Position numbers and translations under genes: made by a program. From CALREJ01 sp964533375 (GTDB taxonomy: Bacteria > Patescibacteriota > Gracilibacteria > Peribacterales > Peribacteraceae), in assembly GCA_964533375.1 (NCBI GenBank), contig CAZHLW010000001.1, positions 744,001 through 808,000 on the forward strand: 64,000 nucleotides of DNA, read 5' to 3'. Below are positions 1-8,866 of the stretch, piece after piece (position 1 is the first letter of the stretch; each line of letters begins with the position of its first letter). The notes under the pieces are model-generated. The model made no database searches and was not told the origin of the DNA. It saw only the letters and a list, made by a program, of their open reading frames with translations.

Positions 1-1
1 G

Positions 2-112
2 GCCGCAGTCGAACAAAAGAGATACGACGATATCGGCATTACCAAAGATCGCTTTACCGCACACGATGAACGAATCCGTAGACTGGAGATACAGACGGGA
101 TTAGCGGTGTAA
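2..112 (+). CDS. C-terminal end of a truncated hypothetical protein
   Basis: An open frame runs from the window edge to a TAA at 110-112 and gives 36 residues. They are rich in charged residues and end in HDERIRRLEIQTGLAV, which looks like an amphipathic or coiled-coil tail. The start lies outside the window, so no function can be given. It converges on the 425 aa minus-strand gene 19 bp away. Confidence 0.5.
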   Translation, partial: AAVEQKRYDDIGITKDRFTAHDERIRRLEIQTGLAV

Positions 113-131
113 TATAGCGATCCAGATAGTA

Positions 132-1409
132 TTAGATGACCTTCAGATTTTTTTCCAGAGCTATACAGATATCCTGAATATTTGAGTTTTTTGCCATCTG
201 CTTCACATAATTGAGCGTTGCTGCAGCATTCAGAGAATTCACGCTATTTGGGTTGTCACCATTATTTTTAGACGCCAGAATAAAATTCCGGAAGGAATTG
301 CCGCTATCGCTGAGGATTCTCTGCTCATATTTTTGCATCAGCGGTTGTGCTGCTTCTTGCCCGAAGGTGTTGTATACATTTGCTATCTGAATCACAGATA
401 GATAACTCGCATCAATATACGGCATGAGGATAGCAGTGATTTTTGTCTTTGCCATTTCATCCGTCATCATTCCCCGGCTCTTTTGTTCCCATACGTTCTG
501 GATCGCATTCGAACAAATTGCAGGATTGTGCGGATGCATGGCAAGAATTTGTTCCTGCATTGAAAGATCATTCTGTAGGGCAGCGTTGTCTGCTTTTTTG
601 AAATCGTGGATATCATTGATTTCCCCCAGTTCGGATGCAACAAAACGATCGATAGAATGAACATTCATGGAAGGATTCAGACCATACTTTTTTTCATCAG
701 CGGAAAAGTCATAAAAATTGTGTGCATAGGGCTGGATGTTTTTATTTGTCTGCTGACCGCTTGCATCGACCTGAGCCATATCGACATAACTCGTGTTCTT
801 GGAGAATTTCAAAGGCTTCCCGTTCGCCCCGCCAAGATCAAAACACAGTTGTGCATGATCCTCTACCGATACCAATCCTACTGCTTTCTGCAGCGTTTCT
901 GAACCGCAGAAAGACGCAAGAGATGCGTAGTAATTTGCCACGGCATTGCAATCACCCTGGCGTTTCACATTCATATTCTCCGGGATGAGCGTGGTAGAAA
1001 AATCGGAACCGCCATAGACAATATGAGCGCTGCGCACCTGTTCTTCGAGCAAACAAATTTCGTAGAGCACGCCTGTCTGGCTGTCTGAAAGATTCTGAAG
1101 ATCGACAGCAGGCAGATTTCCACCCTGTGTGAAGTAGGTGCTGTAGGGTGGCGACTGAAGCCTGTTTCTGATTTCAGCTGCATTCAGACTTTTTGCAGCA
1201 CTGATTTTTCCTCGAAGCTCCAGGCCTTCTTTGGTAAAACCATCAATCATTTTTTTATAGATTTGTTCGGGGTTGGATGAAGATTCAACAAGGTTACCCT
1301 GCCCCTTGCTGTCAATCGCGAGGAAAAGAATGTGCAGCGTGCCTTCTTTCTTATGTTGTTCCAGCACTTTTGGATCAGATGTCATTTGCAGTAACTGCTC
1401 TCTCGACAT
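132..1409 (-). CDS. Hypothetical protein with a possible transglutaminase-like Cys-His-Asp core
   Basis: This is a 425 aa protein with no signal peptide or membrane segment. Residues about 150-215 carry the spacing of a papain/transglutaminase-like core: Cys154 in QGDCNAVANYY, at the start of a helix, then His185 in VEDHAQLCFDL and an Asp at 210 or 215. That arrangement is typical of transglutaminase-like cysteine hydrolases, but the overall similarity is too weak to be sure, and the C-terminal half is predicted helical without known motifs. It is the last minus-strand gene of the run of large unknown proteins, 113 bp downstream of the 650 aa gene. No SD is visible before the ATG. Real coding seems certain from length and composition; the enzymatic idea is inference. 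Confidence 0.8.
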   Translation of the reverse strand: MSREQLLQMTSDPKVLEQHKKEGTLHILFLAIDSKGQGNLVESSSNPEQIYKKMIDGFTKEGLELRGKISAAKSLNAAEIRNRLQSPPYSTYFTQGGNLPAVDLQNLSDSQTGVLYEICLLEEQVRSAHIVYGGSDFSTTLIPENMNVKRQGDCNAVANYYASLASFCGSETLQKAVGLVSVEDHAQLCFDLGGANGKPLKFSKNTSYVDMAQVDASGQQTNKNIQPYAHNFYDFSADEKKYGLNPSMNVHSIDRFVASELGEINDIHDFKKADNAALQNDLSMQEQILAMHPHNPAICSNAIQNVWEQKSRGMMTDEMAKTKITAILMPYIDASYLSVIQIANVYNTFGQEAAQPLMQKYEQRILSDSGNSFRNFILASKNNGDNPNSVNSLNAAATLNYVKQMAKNSNIQDICIALEKNLKVI

Positions 1410-1522
1410 TTTTCTATAACCCTCAAGGAGCTGTGTGTGTTGATCGCTGATTGTTTCGGCTTCAGTTTTCGGAGCAGTCCGGGGTTTCTCAGAAATCGGG
1501 GATCCAGCCTCTTTTTCGGCTT

Positions 1523-3475
1523 TTATTTCTGCTTCAGGGCTTTTTTTTTAGATTTTTCATCTTCTGTTTTGTTTTCTTCAGGTTTTTTCTCTGCGGGTTC
1601 CTTTGGCACCTCGTTTATCCCATTCTTTTGCACGTCAGATTTTTCCTTTTGTGTAACTAACAATTTTTTCAAAAGCTCCTGTTGTTTCTCTACCGAAAGC
1701 TCTCTGAATGACTGAAAGGCATGTGCATCCTCAGCTGATAATTTCTTGAATTGATCTTCCTGCATCAGGGGGCTATTTAAAAATACCTGTCTTTCTGCGT
1801 CGCTCATTGTATGGTAACGCGCAATAAGTCCCTCCAGTGGTTCTTTTGCAATCCTGTCTGCAAGTTGCTCCGGAGTCTCCTTCTGACCGGTTTTGTCGGC
1901 GCCTGTTATCTGATCGATCATCTTCACCTTCTGATCGGCCTCATCGTAGATTTTCTGCTGTGCAGCAATCATCATATCCAGTTCCTCTACTGTTGTAGCT
2001 GTATCAGCAGGGATTCCTTTTTGCACTTCTTCTTTCTGGCGCAGGAGTCCGCGGGCGGATCCCGGCAAGCGGCCACCGTTCAGTGCAATGCCTGCTTCTA
2101 CTTTCTTTTGCATCCACTGCGTCCGGACGTTCTTCACGCCTCTCCTGAATATGTCGATGCGCAGTGCCTGCATGTCCGGAGATTCACCAGGTTTTTCAGC
2201 GGGTTTTTCTTCCTTTTCGTCTTCGGGTTTCTTGTCCGCCGGTTTTTCTTCCGGCTTCACACCAAGACGCTGGTCGATGATTTTGTCTTCTTTATCGAGA
2301 TCCTCATTTTTCTTGATGAGCGCATCGCGTTCCGGTGTGAGGGCGATCTCTTTTTCCTGAATAGCCATCTGCTCACCGACTCTTTGTATCTGATCTTGAA
2401 TGCCCTTTTTATCATCGTCTTTTGCTCCACCCAACTGTTTTTCCAAGCCGGCCTTTTCATCAATCAATCTGTTTTTCTCTTTAGTTGCCTTCTCAATTCT
2501 GACAGTCAGATCATCACTTTTTTTCTTGTTCGACTCACGCTCTGTTGTATTTTTCTCTTTGATCTCCGTCAGGTTCGCCTTTTGGTCTTTGACTGTTCCA
2601 TCCGGATTTTTTTCATTGGCCTTCAGCTTTGCATCGATTCTGGTTTCGGGAGTCTCCGCAATGTTCAGCGCTGCGGCTTGCGCCTTTTTCTCCTCCGGTT
2701 CGATTTTCTGGTTCCACTTCAGAATATTTGCATATAGCTGGGAAATGAGAGCGAAAACAGCTACAAGCTTATCTGTGAAGGTTTTTGCCTCTGCCATCGA
2801 CTTGTTGAAGTCGCGCATGATCTTTTCGCCATTGGTCTTCGGCGGGTTCAGTGCATCCACTTCTTCTCCAATCTGCTTCTGGCGCTCTTCCAGTTTCTGC
2901 CGTTCCTCCGCAGGAAGTTTCTGATTTTCCAGTGCTTTCTGATTCTTTTGGAATTCGTCCTGCAGCTCCTTATTGCGTTTGGCAATACCTTCGGGAGTGG
3001 TGGGAAGGGGCTTCGGGGCTGCATTTTCTGCAGGGGCTTTTGGTCCGGGCGGCACACCCACAACTGCCACCTGTTTTTCGGGTGGATTGCCGTTCTTGTC
3101 TGACAGTACTGCATCGGCGCCTTTGGCCATTACCTCTCCCGCTTTCATGCCGGCAGGACCAACGAGGGGCCTCAGAGCAGCGTCTGCAAGAGGAGCGACA
3201 TTGTGCTGCTTCATAAAAGCCGTGGACTGTTTGTACGCGTCCTGTGCAAAGTTCTGCGCCTGGTTCAACACAGTCTGCGCATTGTTGAGACGCTCCGCAC
3301 CGGCCGCTTTTACGTCTTCTTTGTCCTTTGTTTCAGGTTGTGTGTTTACACCTTCTTTCTGATCCTTTTCCACTTCCGGCTGTGCTGCGGGCTTCGCGGT
3401 TTCAGGACCCTCTTCAAATAACAGTCTGTGTTCGCGCAGTGTGAATGCCTGTACATGGAAACATCTGAGGATCAT
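1523..3475 (-). CDS. Large helical low-complexity protein with N-terminal F6/EHRLLF tag
   Basis: The 650 aa product has no recognisable domain. Its first 20 residues hold Phe6 and EHRLLF (15-20), a pattern shared with the 840, 1090 and 822 aa proteins of this window. A disordered P/A/E/K-rich stretch follows, then long charged coiled-coil segments with many KxExx heptads (about 165-430), a Lys/Glu/Pro linker near 400-430 and a further helical part. The C-terminus is Lys-rich and also disordered. There is no signal peptide or membrane helix. The start codon overlaps the stop of the 112 aa upstream gene in an ATGA, implying coupled translation and probably a joint role. The function is unknown; a structural or scaffold role is inferred from composition only. 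Confidence 0.85.
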   Translation of the reverse strand: MILRCFHVQAFTLREHRLLFEEGPETAKPAAQPEVEKDQKEGVNTQPETKDKEDVKAAGAERLNNAQTVLNQAQNFAQDAYKQSTAFMKQHNVAPLADAALRPLVGPAGMKAGEVMAKGADAVLSDKNGNPPEKQVAVVGVPPGPKAPAENAAPKPLPTTPEGIAKRNKELQDEFQKNQKALENQKLPAEERQKLEERQKQIGEEVDALNPPKTNGEKIMRDFNKSMAEAKTFTDKLVAVFALISQLYANILKWNQKIEPEEKKAQAAALNIAETPETRIDAKLKANEKNPDGTVKDQKANLTEIKEKNTTERESNKKKSDDLTVRIEKATKEKNRLIDEKAGLEKQLGGAKDDDKKGIQDQIQRVGEQMAIQEKEIALTPERDALIKKNEDLDKEDKIIDQRLGVKPEEKPADKKPEDEKEEKPAEKPGESPDMQALRIDIFRRGVKNVRTQWMQKKVEAGIALNGGRLPGSARGLLRQKEEVQKGIPADTATTVEELDMMIAAQQKIYDEADQKVKMIDQITGADKTGQKETPEQLADRIAKEPLEGLIARYHTMSDAERQVFLNSPLMQEDQFKKLSAEDAHAFQSFRELSVEKQQELLKKLLVTQKEKSDVQKNGINEVPKEPAEKKPEENKTEDEKSKKKALKQK

Positions 3476-3810
3476 ACGGCGGATGGGGAAGACACGGATT
3501 CAATATCCTGCTCAAGAACAGTGAGCGACTCTTCGTCCTGCACTTTGCTGTCTGCTTCGGCGGACTGCATGGCGGTGCGGCGGTAGGCATGCACGGTCTT
3601 TTGAAGTTCTGTCTGCCAGACTGCAAACGCCTGATCATATTTTGCGAATGCATCGCTGTACCGTTCGTAGCGGACCTTGCGCGCTTCCTGCGTTTCGGAT
3701 GCATAGGCATCATCCAGATGCTCGAGATTCGCACTCAGAAGTTCCGGGTCGATGGCACCCATCAGGGCGTCGTAGACCTCCGTGCCGGTGGGAAAAACGA
3801 GGGGTTCCAT
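3472..3810 (-). CDS. Small helical partner protein, paralogue of the 110 aa gene at 18569-18901
   Basis: From the ATG at 3810 the product is 112 aa; a longer TTG-started frame exists but would begin on the promoter -35 box, so it is rejected. The protein is helical and acidic. Its segment from TGTEVYDALMGAIDPELL onward aligns with TGEDLYNAIMRRIEPDL of the 110 aa protein at 18569-18901; shared positions include the LDD/LDE, ET.E.RK.R.E.Y and F...D motifs. Both small genes are followed by a much larger gene with overlapping stop and start (here ATGA). The pair therefore looks like a duplicated bicistronic unit. No known family is recognised. A promoter TTGCGT-N17-TACAAT lies just upstream. Confidence 0.85.
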   Translation of the reverse strand: MEPLVFPTGTEVYDALMGAIDPELLSANLEHLDDAYASETQEARKVRYERYSDAFAKYDQAFAVWQTELQKTVHAYRRTAMQSAEADSKVQDEESLTVLEQDIESVSSPSAV

Positions 3811-3832
3811 GAGGGATTTTTGTTTTCTCTCT

Positions 3833-3861
3833 ATTGTACCAAATTTTGGACTTTTACGCAA
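3833..3861 (-). promoter_or_regulatory. Sigma70-type promoter of the 112/650 aa pair
   Basis: On the minus strand TTGCGT and TACAAT are separated by exactly 17 nt. The ATG follows 22 nt after the -10. The -35 and the next six bases are identical to those of the promoter at 36753-36781. Confidence 0.7.
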
Positions 3862-3909
3862 TAGTAAGCCTGTTTATCAACAGGCGTATTGGACTGCTTT
3901 TGCCGTGTT

Positions 3910-6900
3910 TTAGGGCTCTCCGCGCAGCTTGATGAGCGGGGCGAAGACGAACTTCTTTTCCGTCTCCCACAGGCGCGTGAGGGCCAGCAGGTCCGTAAAT
4001 CTCCAATCGCGGATGTCATCCATGTGATACTGAAAGAGTTCGCGGAAAAGATCTGCGCGCGTGCGGTCGATTTTATCGTCTTCGGTGATGATGCCGAGTG
4101 CGCGGAGCGGATGTTCACCACCGAGTATCTCGGATGCACCGCGGAAGAAGAGATGCATGCCATCGCTGATGTAGTTGATCTGATCGTCGTGAACGACTTT
4201 GTTGTTTTGATCGATCCCGAAGATATCTTTCAGAATATCATCCTGCTTTTTCTCGTAGGGATCTTCGATCTGCTGTTTTTCTAGATTATAGAAAACCACA
4301 TCTTCATCCCCTTCCTGAATGATGACAGTATTCAGTCCGCGGATAGTCGGAGCGGGAAGCGGAATCTGCTCGCCGTTTTCTTTGGTAAGATACGCTTTGG
4401 TGGAACTGCCGGAATCAACAATGAGCACGTTGTACCCTTCCACGCTTCCCTGCGACACCTCCACATTCCCTTCTCTCATGGTAGAGATATTTTCGAGCAG
4501 CTCTTTGAGCGACGGTGAATGCTGCTGTGTTTCTTTTTCGGGAATCTTTTCTTCTGCAGGAAGTTTTTTCTCCGGCAGGACTCCGGCAACCACTGCAGCT
4601 GCAACGGCGGCAGGAGCGGCGGCGGCAGCCACGGCTGCGGGAATAACTGTCGGGGCGCCGTACGAATAGTCTCCACCGAAGATGCTGTTTCCTCCGTAGA
4701 AAAACACTTCTCTGCTCGCCGCGTTTTTTCCGAAGACTTTCAACAGTTCATCTTCCGGATTTCCTTTTACTTTCTTTGCGGCAAAGTGTGCTTTGATTTT
4801 TGCTTTCAGTGCAGGATCGCCGTCCATCAGTTTCAGAGCCAGACGGCTTTTCATGATGTTCAGCATGTCTTCCTGCGCCTCGGGATCTGAAGCAATAATC
4901 TGTATCCACTCGTTACATTTTTCGTCCGTTATGCCAAACTGGCGCAGGCGCCCGTTCGCAAACAATTGCTGCAAAACAGGAGTGACCGCTTTCCGGAGGA
5001 CTTCTGCAATGGACGCATCCGGCTTTCTTTCCAGAACGGCAACCAGCGTGCTCTCATCCCATTCAAGAGAACCGTATGCATCAAGAAATGCGATTTCCAC
5101 TTCATCAAAAAGAGCGTTGGGGATGTGAGGAAAGGGAGCATCAAGTGGCCTTGCGAATTCCAGCAGGCCTGCATCTTTGCGCGCACGGAGTTCGACAGTT
5201 GCTTCGATATTGTCCAGTATTGCCTGTGTGAGCATCTGCTGCAGCATCTGTTTGTTTATATTGATCCGTTGCTGGTTGCGCAGAACCATTTGCCTCTCCA
5301 GTTTCTCCCGTTCCTCGGGCGCCATTTTTGCAAGGGCTGCATCTTCGCGTTCCAGTCTTGCCTGCAATTGCACTCTGCCGTCCACTTCCGCAGCCAATTC
5401 TTCGTCTGTCATGGCGATAAACTGACTGGCATTCACTGGAATCCGCTCTTTGTAACCCAAAATGGCGATCATGCGATAGAAGAACGGCTCCCCGCTGTAG
5501 CTGCCCCGTATGGCGTCTTCACACAGTGTCACCAAATCAAGGCGTTGCACTTCCGGAGCACCTGCACATTTGTTTGCGGCTTCCAGAAGGACGGTTTTGT
5601 ACCGGTTGATATCGGCCTTGTAGTAAAAATAATCCTGCAGAACAAGTCCGCACACTTCTGCCGTTTGGGGTTCGTTGCGCTTGATAAAAATAGACAAGAC
5701 TTCGAGAGCTGTTGCTTTGTTGGTGCGCGCCGCTACTAACAGCGTATCGGACGCGACTGTTGCTTCAAATGCAGGATCGCTTTTGCAGCACAGGAGAAGA
5801 AGCATGCTGCGCATGGCAGGATCTTTTTCGGATTCGTAGCGCTGCTTCAGTGTATCCATCGCCTGTTTGTCCGCCGGTTTCGCAGCGGCAAGCAATGCAA
5901 TACCTGTTCCCACTGCGGACCTGTCATCTTTTGGAGCAGGAGTATTTTTTTCTTTATATACATCGAAAATCCACGCAGACTGGAATGATCCGAGCTCCGA
6001 CACATAGCGGATGTCCTCCCCCATTGCCCAGGAATCCTCGGGGTTTTTAATGCGCTCCATCCAGATACGCATTACATCGGTACTGACTGCATTGTTTTCC
6101 TTCAGGATGACTGTTACAAGCGTCTGCTGAAAGGTAAATCCAGCTGTGGTAAGCGGCAATCTTTCCGTTGCCCAGTTTTTGATGTCCACGGTTTTCTCCG
6201 GATTTTTCAGAAGAGCGGCAATCTCCTGCTCCCATTTCTCACGCGGCCCGTTCAGTATGTCGATAAGCGTACGGGATGCTTCTTCCTGTTTTTCTTTCTC
6301 CGCAAATTTTTCCCCGAACATATTTTCCGTCGGAGCCGGGGGTTTCTGTCCCGGAGCAAAAGCAGCGCGGAATTCCACCAAATCTCCCGTCAGGTACTGA
6401 TACTGGTATGTGAATTCCCCGGGCTTGTTTTCCACGGGAATTCTGATGCGTGACAGCATACCGGCAACCGGCGTTTTGGATGTGTATTCATAAAGAACGC
6501 CATTCTGCAAAACGGGATACCAGCGGATGGTATCGAACTTTTTGGCATCGATGGTTATCTCACCGGGTTGCAGAATAAAATCGTGTTGATCTGTAAACAT
6601 GTCCTGAACTCTGAGTGTCGCCTCAACCAGGTGATCATACTGTTTCTGAAGCCCTGCAACTTCGCCTGTCAGACGCACTACATCCGCGCCTTTTTCTTCT
6701 GCAAGTTTTCTATCTTTATAGAGCACCTCATTTCTTTCTTGTTCTGCAGTGTTCAGTTCTGTTTTTTTCGCTGTCAGTTCTTCGTACGCTTTGTAGAGCT
6801 TGGGTAGCGTCTGATCTTTGTAGGCGTTACGAGACAATTGCTCTCTTTCTTTCTCAGCTTTTTCCATCTCTTTCAGCTCCGCGAGTCTTTTTTCCTTCTG

Positions 6901-6972
6901 CAATTCCTCCACTGTTTTTTGAGCAGGCGGATTTGATCCGGACGGCTGATGTGATGGCGCATTGAAGGCCAT
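3910..6972 (-). CDS. Very large hypothetical helical protein (1020 aa)
   Basis: The 1020 aa product starts with a disordered P/S/Q-rich segment and a long charged coiled coil (about 20-110, LQKEKRLAELKEMEKAEKE and following), then a mostly helical body. An alanine-rich stretch near residues 770-795 (VIPAAVAAAAAPAAVAAAVV) is probably a flexible or membrane-seeking linker, followed by a Lys/Glu/Pro linker and a C-terminal globular part of about 190 aa. No signal peptide, catalytic motif or family is recognised. It is monocistronic, with its own promoter (6996-7024), and lies just upstream of the 112/650 aa pair. It lacks the F6/EKR tag of its neighbours. It is grouped with them by size, composition and promoter; that grouping is inference. 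Confidence 0.85.
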   Translation of the reverse strand: MAFNAPSHQPSGSNPPAQKTVEELQKEKRLAELKEMEKAEKEREQLSRNAYKDQTLPKLYKAYEELTAKKTELNTAEQERNEVLYKDRKLAEEKGADVVRLTGEVAGLQKQYDHLVEATLRVQDMFTDQHDFILQPGEITIDAKKFDTIRWYPVLQNGVLYEYTSKTPVAGMLSRIRIPVENKPGEFTYQYQYLTGDLVEFRAAFAPGQKPPAPTENMFGEKFAEKEKQEEASRTLIDILNGPREKWEQEIAALLKNPEKTVDIKNWATERLPLTTAGFTFQQTLVTVILKENNAVSTDVMRIWMERIKNPEDSWAMGEDIRYVSELGSFQSAWIFDVYKEKNTPAPKDDRSAVGTGIALLAAAKPADKQAMDTLKQRYESEKDPAMRSMLLLLCCKSDPAFEATVASDTLLVAARTNKATALEVLSIFIKRNEPQTAEVCGLVLQDYFYYKADINRYKTVLLEAANKCAGAPEVQRLDLVTLCEDAIRGSYSGEPFFYRMIAILGYKERIPVNASQFIAMTDEELAAEVDGRVQLQARLEREDAALAKMAPEEREKLERQMVLRNQQRININKQMLQQMLTQAILDNIEATVELRARKDAGLLEFARPLDAPFPHIPNALFDEVEIAFLDAYGSLEWDESTLVAVLERKPDASIAEVLRKAVTPVLQQLFANGRLRQFGITDEKCNEWIQIIASDPEAQEDMLNIMKSRLALKLMDGDPALKAKIKAHFAAKKVKGNPEDELLKVFGKNAASREVFFYGGNSIFGGDYSYGAPTVIPAAVAAAAAPAAVAAAVVAGVLPEKKLPAEEKIPEKETQQHSPSLKELLENISTMREGNVEVSQGSVEGYNVLIVDSGSSTKAYLTKENGEQIPLPAPTIRGLNTVIIQEGDEDVVFYNLEKQQIEDPYEKKQDDILKDIFGIDQNNKVVHDDQINYISDGMHLFFRGASEILGGEHPLRALGIITEDDKIDRTRADLFRELFQYHMDDIRDWRFTDLLALTRLWETEKKFVFAPLIKLRGEP

Positions 6973-6995
6973 AGGAGGGATGTTGGTATCTCCCT

Positions 6996-7024
6996 ATAAT
7001 ACCAAATTTACGCCATTTTATCAA
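6996..7024 (-). promoter_or_regulatory. Promoter of the 1020 aa gene
   Basis: TTGATA-N17-TATTAT on the minus strand, 23 nt before the ATG. The AAATTTG sequence just before the -10 also occurs in the promoters at 3833 and 18920. Confidence 0.7.
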
Positions 7025-7070
7025 TGTATACGGCAAAAAAGACCAAGCTGACATTGATGCTTTTTATGGT

Positions 7071-7436
7071 TTACAGCTCCTTCTGCTTTACATCTTTGCT
7101 GTCCACAAACAACTGCTCAAAGGAGCCGGACGCCTTTTCCAGGGCATTGCGGAGCAGATCGACCTCTCCTTCGCGCATGCAAAGGGACGAGGAAGCGTTC
7201 AAAATGCGGTCTTTGTCCTCTTTTTCGAGCTGGACACCTTTAATGCCGGCAAGCGATGCATGCAGGACAATGTAGGCGTCGCAGACGTCACAACGGAGCT
7301 GCATCAACACAAAATCATCACCAGTCAAGCGAACACAGGTGAAATCGACAGGAACCTTTTCCCCGCACTGCGGGCACCGCATCTGCTGCTGGATGCGCTG
7401 GATGATCTGATGAAGTGAATGCGGGTCGAACTCCAT
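7071..7436 (-). CDS. Small zinc-ribbon protein
   Basis: Starting at the ATG at 7436 the product is 121 aa (MEFDPHSLHQ). A TTG eight codons upstream would put the -10 box TACAAT (7447-7452) inside the gene, so the ATG is preferred; it lies 10 nt after that box. Residues about 15-55 hold two CxxC knuckles, MRCPQCGEKV and LRCDVCDAY, about 28 residues apart, as in zinc ribbons. The C-terminal half is helical. Binding to nucleic acid or protein is possible, but no named family can be assigned. It is divergent from the 162 aa membrane-protein gene. Confidence 0.8.
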   Translation of the reverse strand: MEFDPHSLHQIIQRIQQQMRCPQCGEKVPVDFTCVRLTGDDFVLMQLRCDVCDAYIVLHASLAGIKGVQLEKEDKDRILNASSSLCMREGEVDLLRNALEKASGSFEQLFVDSKDVKQKEL

Positions 7437-7583
7437 AGGTATACGTATTGTAGCAGCCAAACGTCTGTTTATCCACTGCGCGCAAGCGAAAATAGGAGGA
7501 AAATGTGAATTGTTAAGATAACTAGACTCAGTCCACCAGGACGGTAGTCACCGAAGCCTCAAAAAGGCATACTCTCTCCCTGT

Positions 7584-8072
7584 ATGTCCGCCCTCAGCCG
7601 CCCCCTCATTGGCGCTTTCATCTTCTTCTCTCTGGTGATCATTTTTGTGATGACACGATCCGGGACTCTCCCGAAAGCTGTCGACGCACTGGATATTGGC
7701 GTGGAACACACCGCAGCGATGACGCTGGATATGACCATCACGCGAAATGATCTCCTGCGGATGATTGAGATCGGTAACGACCAGCTGGAACCCATTGCCA
7801 TCAGCGTGCCGGAACCCTGGAAGCGCGGCGAGGTGCGCAATGTGCCGCTTAAGAGTGTGACCGCCGATGGGGCAAGTTTTGGCTACGTGCGCTGGCAGCT
7901 GCCGGCAAAAGCGGTCATCAGTTTTACAACCAACCAACCGTTCGATCACCTGAACATACATAATCCGTCCGGGGCTCCGCTCAAAATCCGGCTGACCGTT
8001 GTTGACCTGCAGAAAAATACCGGCGAGCATGAGGTCTACCTTGTGCAGGAAGGCTCCGTCCAAATTCCATGA
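7584..8072 (+). CDS. Single-pass membrane-anchored hypothetical protein
   Basis: The product is 162 aa. An uncleaved signal anchor (residues 7-24, PLIGAFIFFSLVIIFVM) is followed by an extracytoplasmic domain of about 135 aa with alternating hydrophobic residues, predicted all-beta (FGYVRWQLPAK, LKIRLTVVDLQK). No cysteine or catalytic motif stands out. It precedes the CofE-like gene by 39 bp on the same strand and may be co-transcribed with it. No SD is visible; CATACT 10 nt before the ATG could be a -10. Function unknown. Confidence 0.75.
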   Translation: MSALSRPLIGAFIFFSLVIIFVMTRSGTLPKAVDALDIGVEHTAAMTLDMTITRNDLLRMIEIGNDQLEPIAISVPEPWKRGEVRNVPLKSVTADGASFGYVRWQLPAKAVISFTTNQPFDHLNIHNPSGAPLKIRLTVVDLQKNTGEHEVYLVQEGSVQIP

Positions 8073-8074
8073 TG

Positions 8075-8107
8075 AGCTTTCGGCTTTCAGCTCTTAGCTT
8101 TTAGAAT
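8075..8107. repeat. GCTTTC-type repeat before the CofE-like gene
   Basis: GAGCTTTCGGCTTTCAGC and following bases end in TAGAAT, directly before the ATG. Same family as 41291, 47311 and 50021. Confidence 0.5.
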
Positions 8108-8111
8108 GTTT

Positions 8112-8852
8112 ATGAATATTCTCCCGCTTCACACATCAATCATCAAAAAAGGTGACGACCTCGCGTCCCTGCTGAAAGCTGCAGCGATGATTCAGCCTGG
8201 CGATATTCTTGTTGTCTCCTCGAAAGCAGTGGCAACAGCGGAAGGTGCGGCAATCGATGTGTCGACGATTGTGCCTTCAAACGATGCAGAGATGTGGGCG
8301 CAGAAAACCGGTCGCAGTGCGGCGTTCTGTCATGTGGTGCTGCAGGAAACAACGCGTCTGCACGGACATGTCATCAACGCAGTGCATGGCGCGATGCTGA
8401 CGGAAGTGGAAACAATTGCTGGAAGCACGGTGCTGGTTCCGAATGCGGGACTGGATGAATCGAATGTGGAGAACGGACGTGCAGTCGGCTGGCCTGTTGA
8501 TCCGGTGCAGTCTGCAAAAACAATCAGTGATACACTGCAGGTGCCGGTCATCATCAGCGATTCTTTTATTATTCCCCGGCGTTCAGGCGTGATGGCATTC
8601 GCGCTCACGGTCTGCGGGATTGATCCCATCAGAAATGACATCGGCAAACATGATCTCTTCGGTCACCCGCTCGCTCTCACCAAAGAAGCAGTTGCTGATC
8701 AGCTGTGCGTGATGGCCAATGCGGTGATGGGAAACGGCAACCAGAGTAGTCCGGCAGCGATTATCCGCGATCACGGAGTCCCCTCTTCCGCTTTCTGCGG
8801 ATGGGTTCCGGGCGTTTCTACGGCGGAAGATTTATTTCAGGAATTGAGGTAA
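8112..8852 (+). CDS. CofE-like coenzyme F420-0:gamma-glutamyl ligase family protein
   Basis: The 246 aa product matches the F420:gamma-glutamyl ligase (CofE/FbiB N-domain) family in length and landmarks: the N-terminal ILPLHTSIIKKGDDL strand, GDILVVSSKAVATAEG, then SDSFIIPRRSGVMAFAL and RNDIGKHDLFGH, where the family has its GTP- and metal-binding loops. Classical CofE adds glutamate to F420-0, but no other F420 gene is in the window and F420 is not expected in small patescibacterial genomes, so the true substrate may differ. An ATG at 8106 is also possible; 8112 was chosen because family members begin near this point. The stop is 14 bp before the flavoprotein gene, suggesting an operon. Confidence 0.85.
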   Translation: MNILPLHTSIIKKGDDLASLLKAAAMIQPGDILVVSSKAVATAEGAAIDVSTIVPSNDAEMWAQKTGRSAAFCHVVLQETTRLHGHVINAVHGAMLTEVETIAGSTVLVPNAGLDESNVENGRAVGWPVDPVQSAKTISDTLQVPVIISDSFIIPRRSGVMAFALTVCGIDPIRNDIGKHDLFGHPLALTKEAVADQLCVMANAVMGNGNQSSPAAIIRDHGVPSSAFCGWVPGVSTAEDLFQELR

Positions 8853-8866
8853 TATCCGGCTTCATT

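Noticed and set aside
1811..2737. 308 aa plus-strand open frame
   Set aside because: Antisense to the Lys/Glu-rich 650 aa gene; the Phe/Leu/Ser-rich product is what the complement of AAG/GAA codons gives.
6790..6972. EKRL in the 1020 aa protein as another copy of the N-terminal tag
   Set aside because: It lies at residue 27 in the middle of a charged coiled coil, without Phe6 and without the following disordered stretch, so it is probably chance.
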